Assembly: GCA_015492355.1 (NCBI GenBank)
Contig: WGFF01000265.1
Coordinates: 1 to 5,802 of the forward strand
Direction of reading: 5' to 3'
From: Deltaproteobacteria bacterium
GTDB taxonomy: Bacteria > Desulfobacterota > GWC2-55-46 > S146-73
Length of the DNA: 5,802 bases
How positions within the stretch are numbered: the stretch's first letter is position 1; each line of letters begins with the position of its first letter. Below, in pieces: positions 5,680-5,802 of this stretch. The position numbers and the translations under genes are program-made. Under the pieces are notes generated by a model. It was not told where the DNA came from. It was given only the letters and a program-made list of their open reading frames with translations, and made no database searches.

Positions 5680-5726
5680 CTTCAGGGGAGGTTTTACCCC
5701 TGAAACCCCGGTGTTTGTACAGGTAA
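5676..5726 (+). other. 16-codon mini-ORF overlapping the hemA stop
   Basis: An ATG overlaps the hemA TGA (ATGA at 5676-5679) and is preceded by AAGGAG (5662-5667) at 8 bases, the usual layout for a coupled downstream gene. The frame stops at TAA 5724-5726 after only 16 codons (MTSGEVLPLKPRCLYR). I recognise no family. It could be a chance frame, the stump of a lost gene, or a short coupled peptide. Confidence 0.25.
5681..5704 (+). other. Hairpin just after hemA
   Basis: TTCAGGGG (5681-5688) pairs perfectly with CCCCTGAA (5697-5704) around an 8-base loop. It begins one base past the hemA stop codon. There is no following U-tract, so it looks more like an mRNA 3' stabiliser or processing stem than an intrinsic terminator. 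Confidence 0.45.
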
Positions 5727-5741
5727 TGGGTACCTTTTTGT

Positions 5742-5802
5742 GAGGGAAAAACCTTTTGTAAAAGGGGTTTCCCTCAATCTCCCTTCCCCAAAACTTCTAA
5801 TC
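5742..5802. repeat. Palindromic, probably dispersed repeat element at the window end
   Basis: GAGGGAAA (5742-5749) pairs perfectly with TTTCCCTC (5768-5775). After two A-G mismatches, CCTTT (5752-5756) pairs with AAAGG (5761-5765) around TGTA. The tail CAATCTCCCTTCCCCAAAAC and onward is pyrimidine-rich. From memory, similar CCTTTT-G-AAAAGG / TTTCCCTC...CTTCC.AAAACTT blocks recur between genes in deltaproteobacterial genomes; this was not checked here. The element is cut by the window edge. It might also act as a transcription terminator. Confidence 0.45.

Noticed and set aside
5721..5739. AGGTA/TACCT mini-stem followed by TTTT, a possible terminator
   Set aside because: Only five base pairs with two G-C pairs, too weak to claim as an intrinsic terminator.

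Overview
The window is about 5.8 kb of bacterial chromosome with every recognisable gene on the + strand. It holds two tightly packed gene groups separated by one 324-base non-coding gap. Arginine is written mostly as AGG/AGA and isoleucine mostly as ATA, base composition is moderate, and Shine-Dalgarno sites are strong. Together with a DivIVA-domain gene placed among yggS/proC/yggT/yggU, and a siroheme gene next to a CcsA-like gene and hemA, this suggests a Nitrospirota (Thermodesulfovibrio-like) or deltaproteobacterial (Desulfobacterota-like) anaerobe. The taxonomic guess rests on style and gene order only. No mobile element, CRISPR array, tRNA or rRNA was seen.

Region 1 (1-2500) is a housekeeping cluster: the 3' part of a YggS-type PLP-homeostasis protein, proC (pyrroline-5-carboxylate reductase), a YggT membrane protein, a DivIVA-domain coiled-coil protein and a DUF167/YggU protein. 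The last three are almost without gaps: yggT and divIVA overlap by 4 bases, and divIVA and yggU are 6 bases apart. A 114-base spacer with three small hairpins separates yggS from proC.

Region 2 (2501-2824) is non-coding. Its core (2601-2715) folds on paper into a 13-bp bulged GC-rich stem abutting a second long hairpin with a U-rich flank. An exact 8-base direct repeat in the first loop and in the second stem would allow mutually exclusive pairings. This is the strongest candidate in the window for an undescribed regulatory RNA or terminator. A perfect TATAAT follows at 2811, a few bases before the next gene.

Region 3 (2825-5679) is a tetrapyrrole operon: a Met8/CysG-N type precorrin-2 dehydrogenase (siroheme branch), a CcsA/HemX-like polytopic membrane protein with an altered WWD-like segment, and hemA (glutamyl-tRNA reductase, the first committed step). 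HemA feeds the pathway and the Met8-type enzyme draws precorrin-2 towards siroheme. The HemX-like protein may tune HemA level or handle heme.

Region 4 (5680-5802) after hemA holds an SD-preceded 16-codon mini-ORF overlapping the hemA stop, a GC-rich hairpin inside it, and a palindromic, probably repeat-like element at the window edge. Apart from the non-coding structures the genes are ordinary, and none of the structural claims has been tested by computation.
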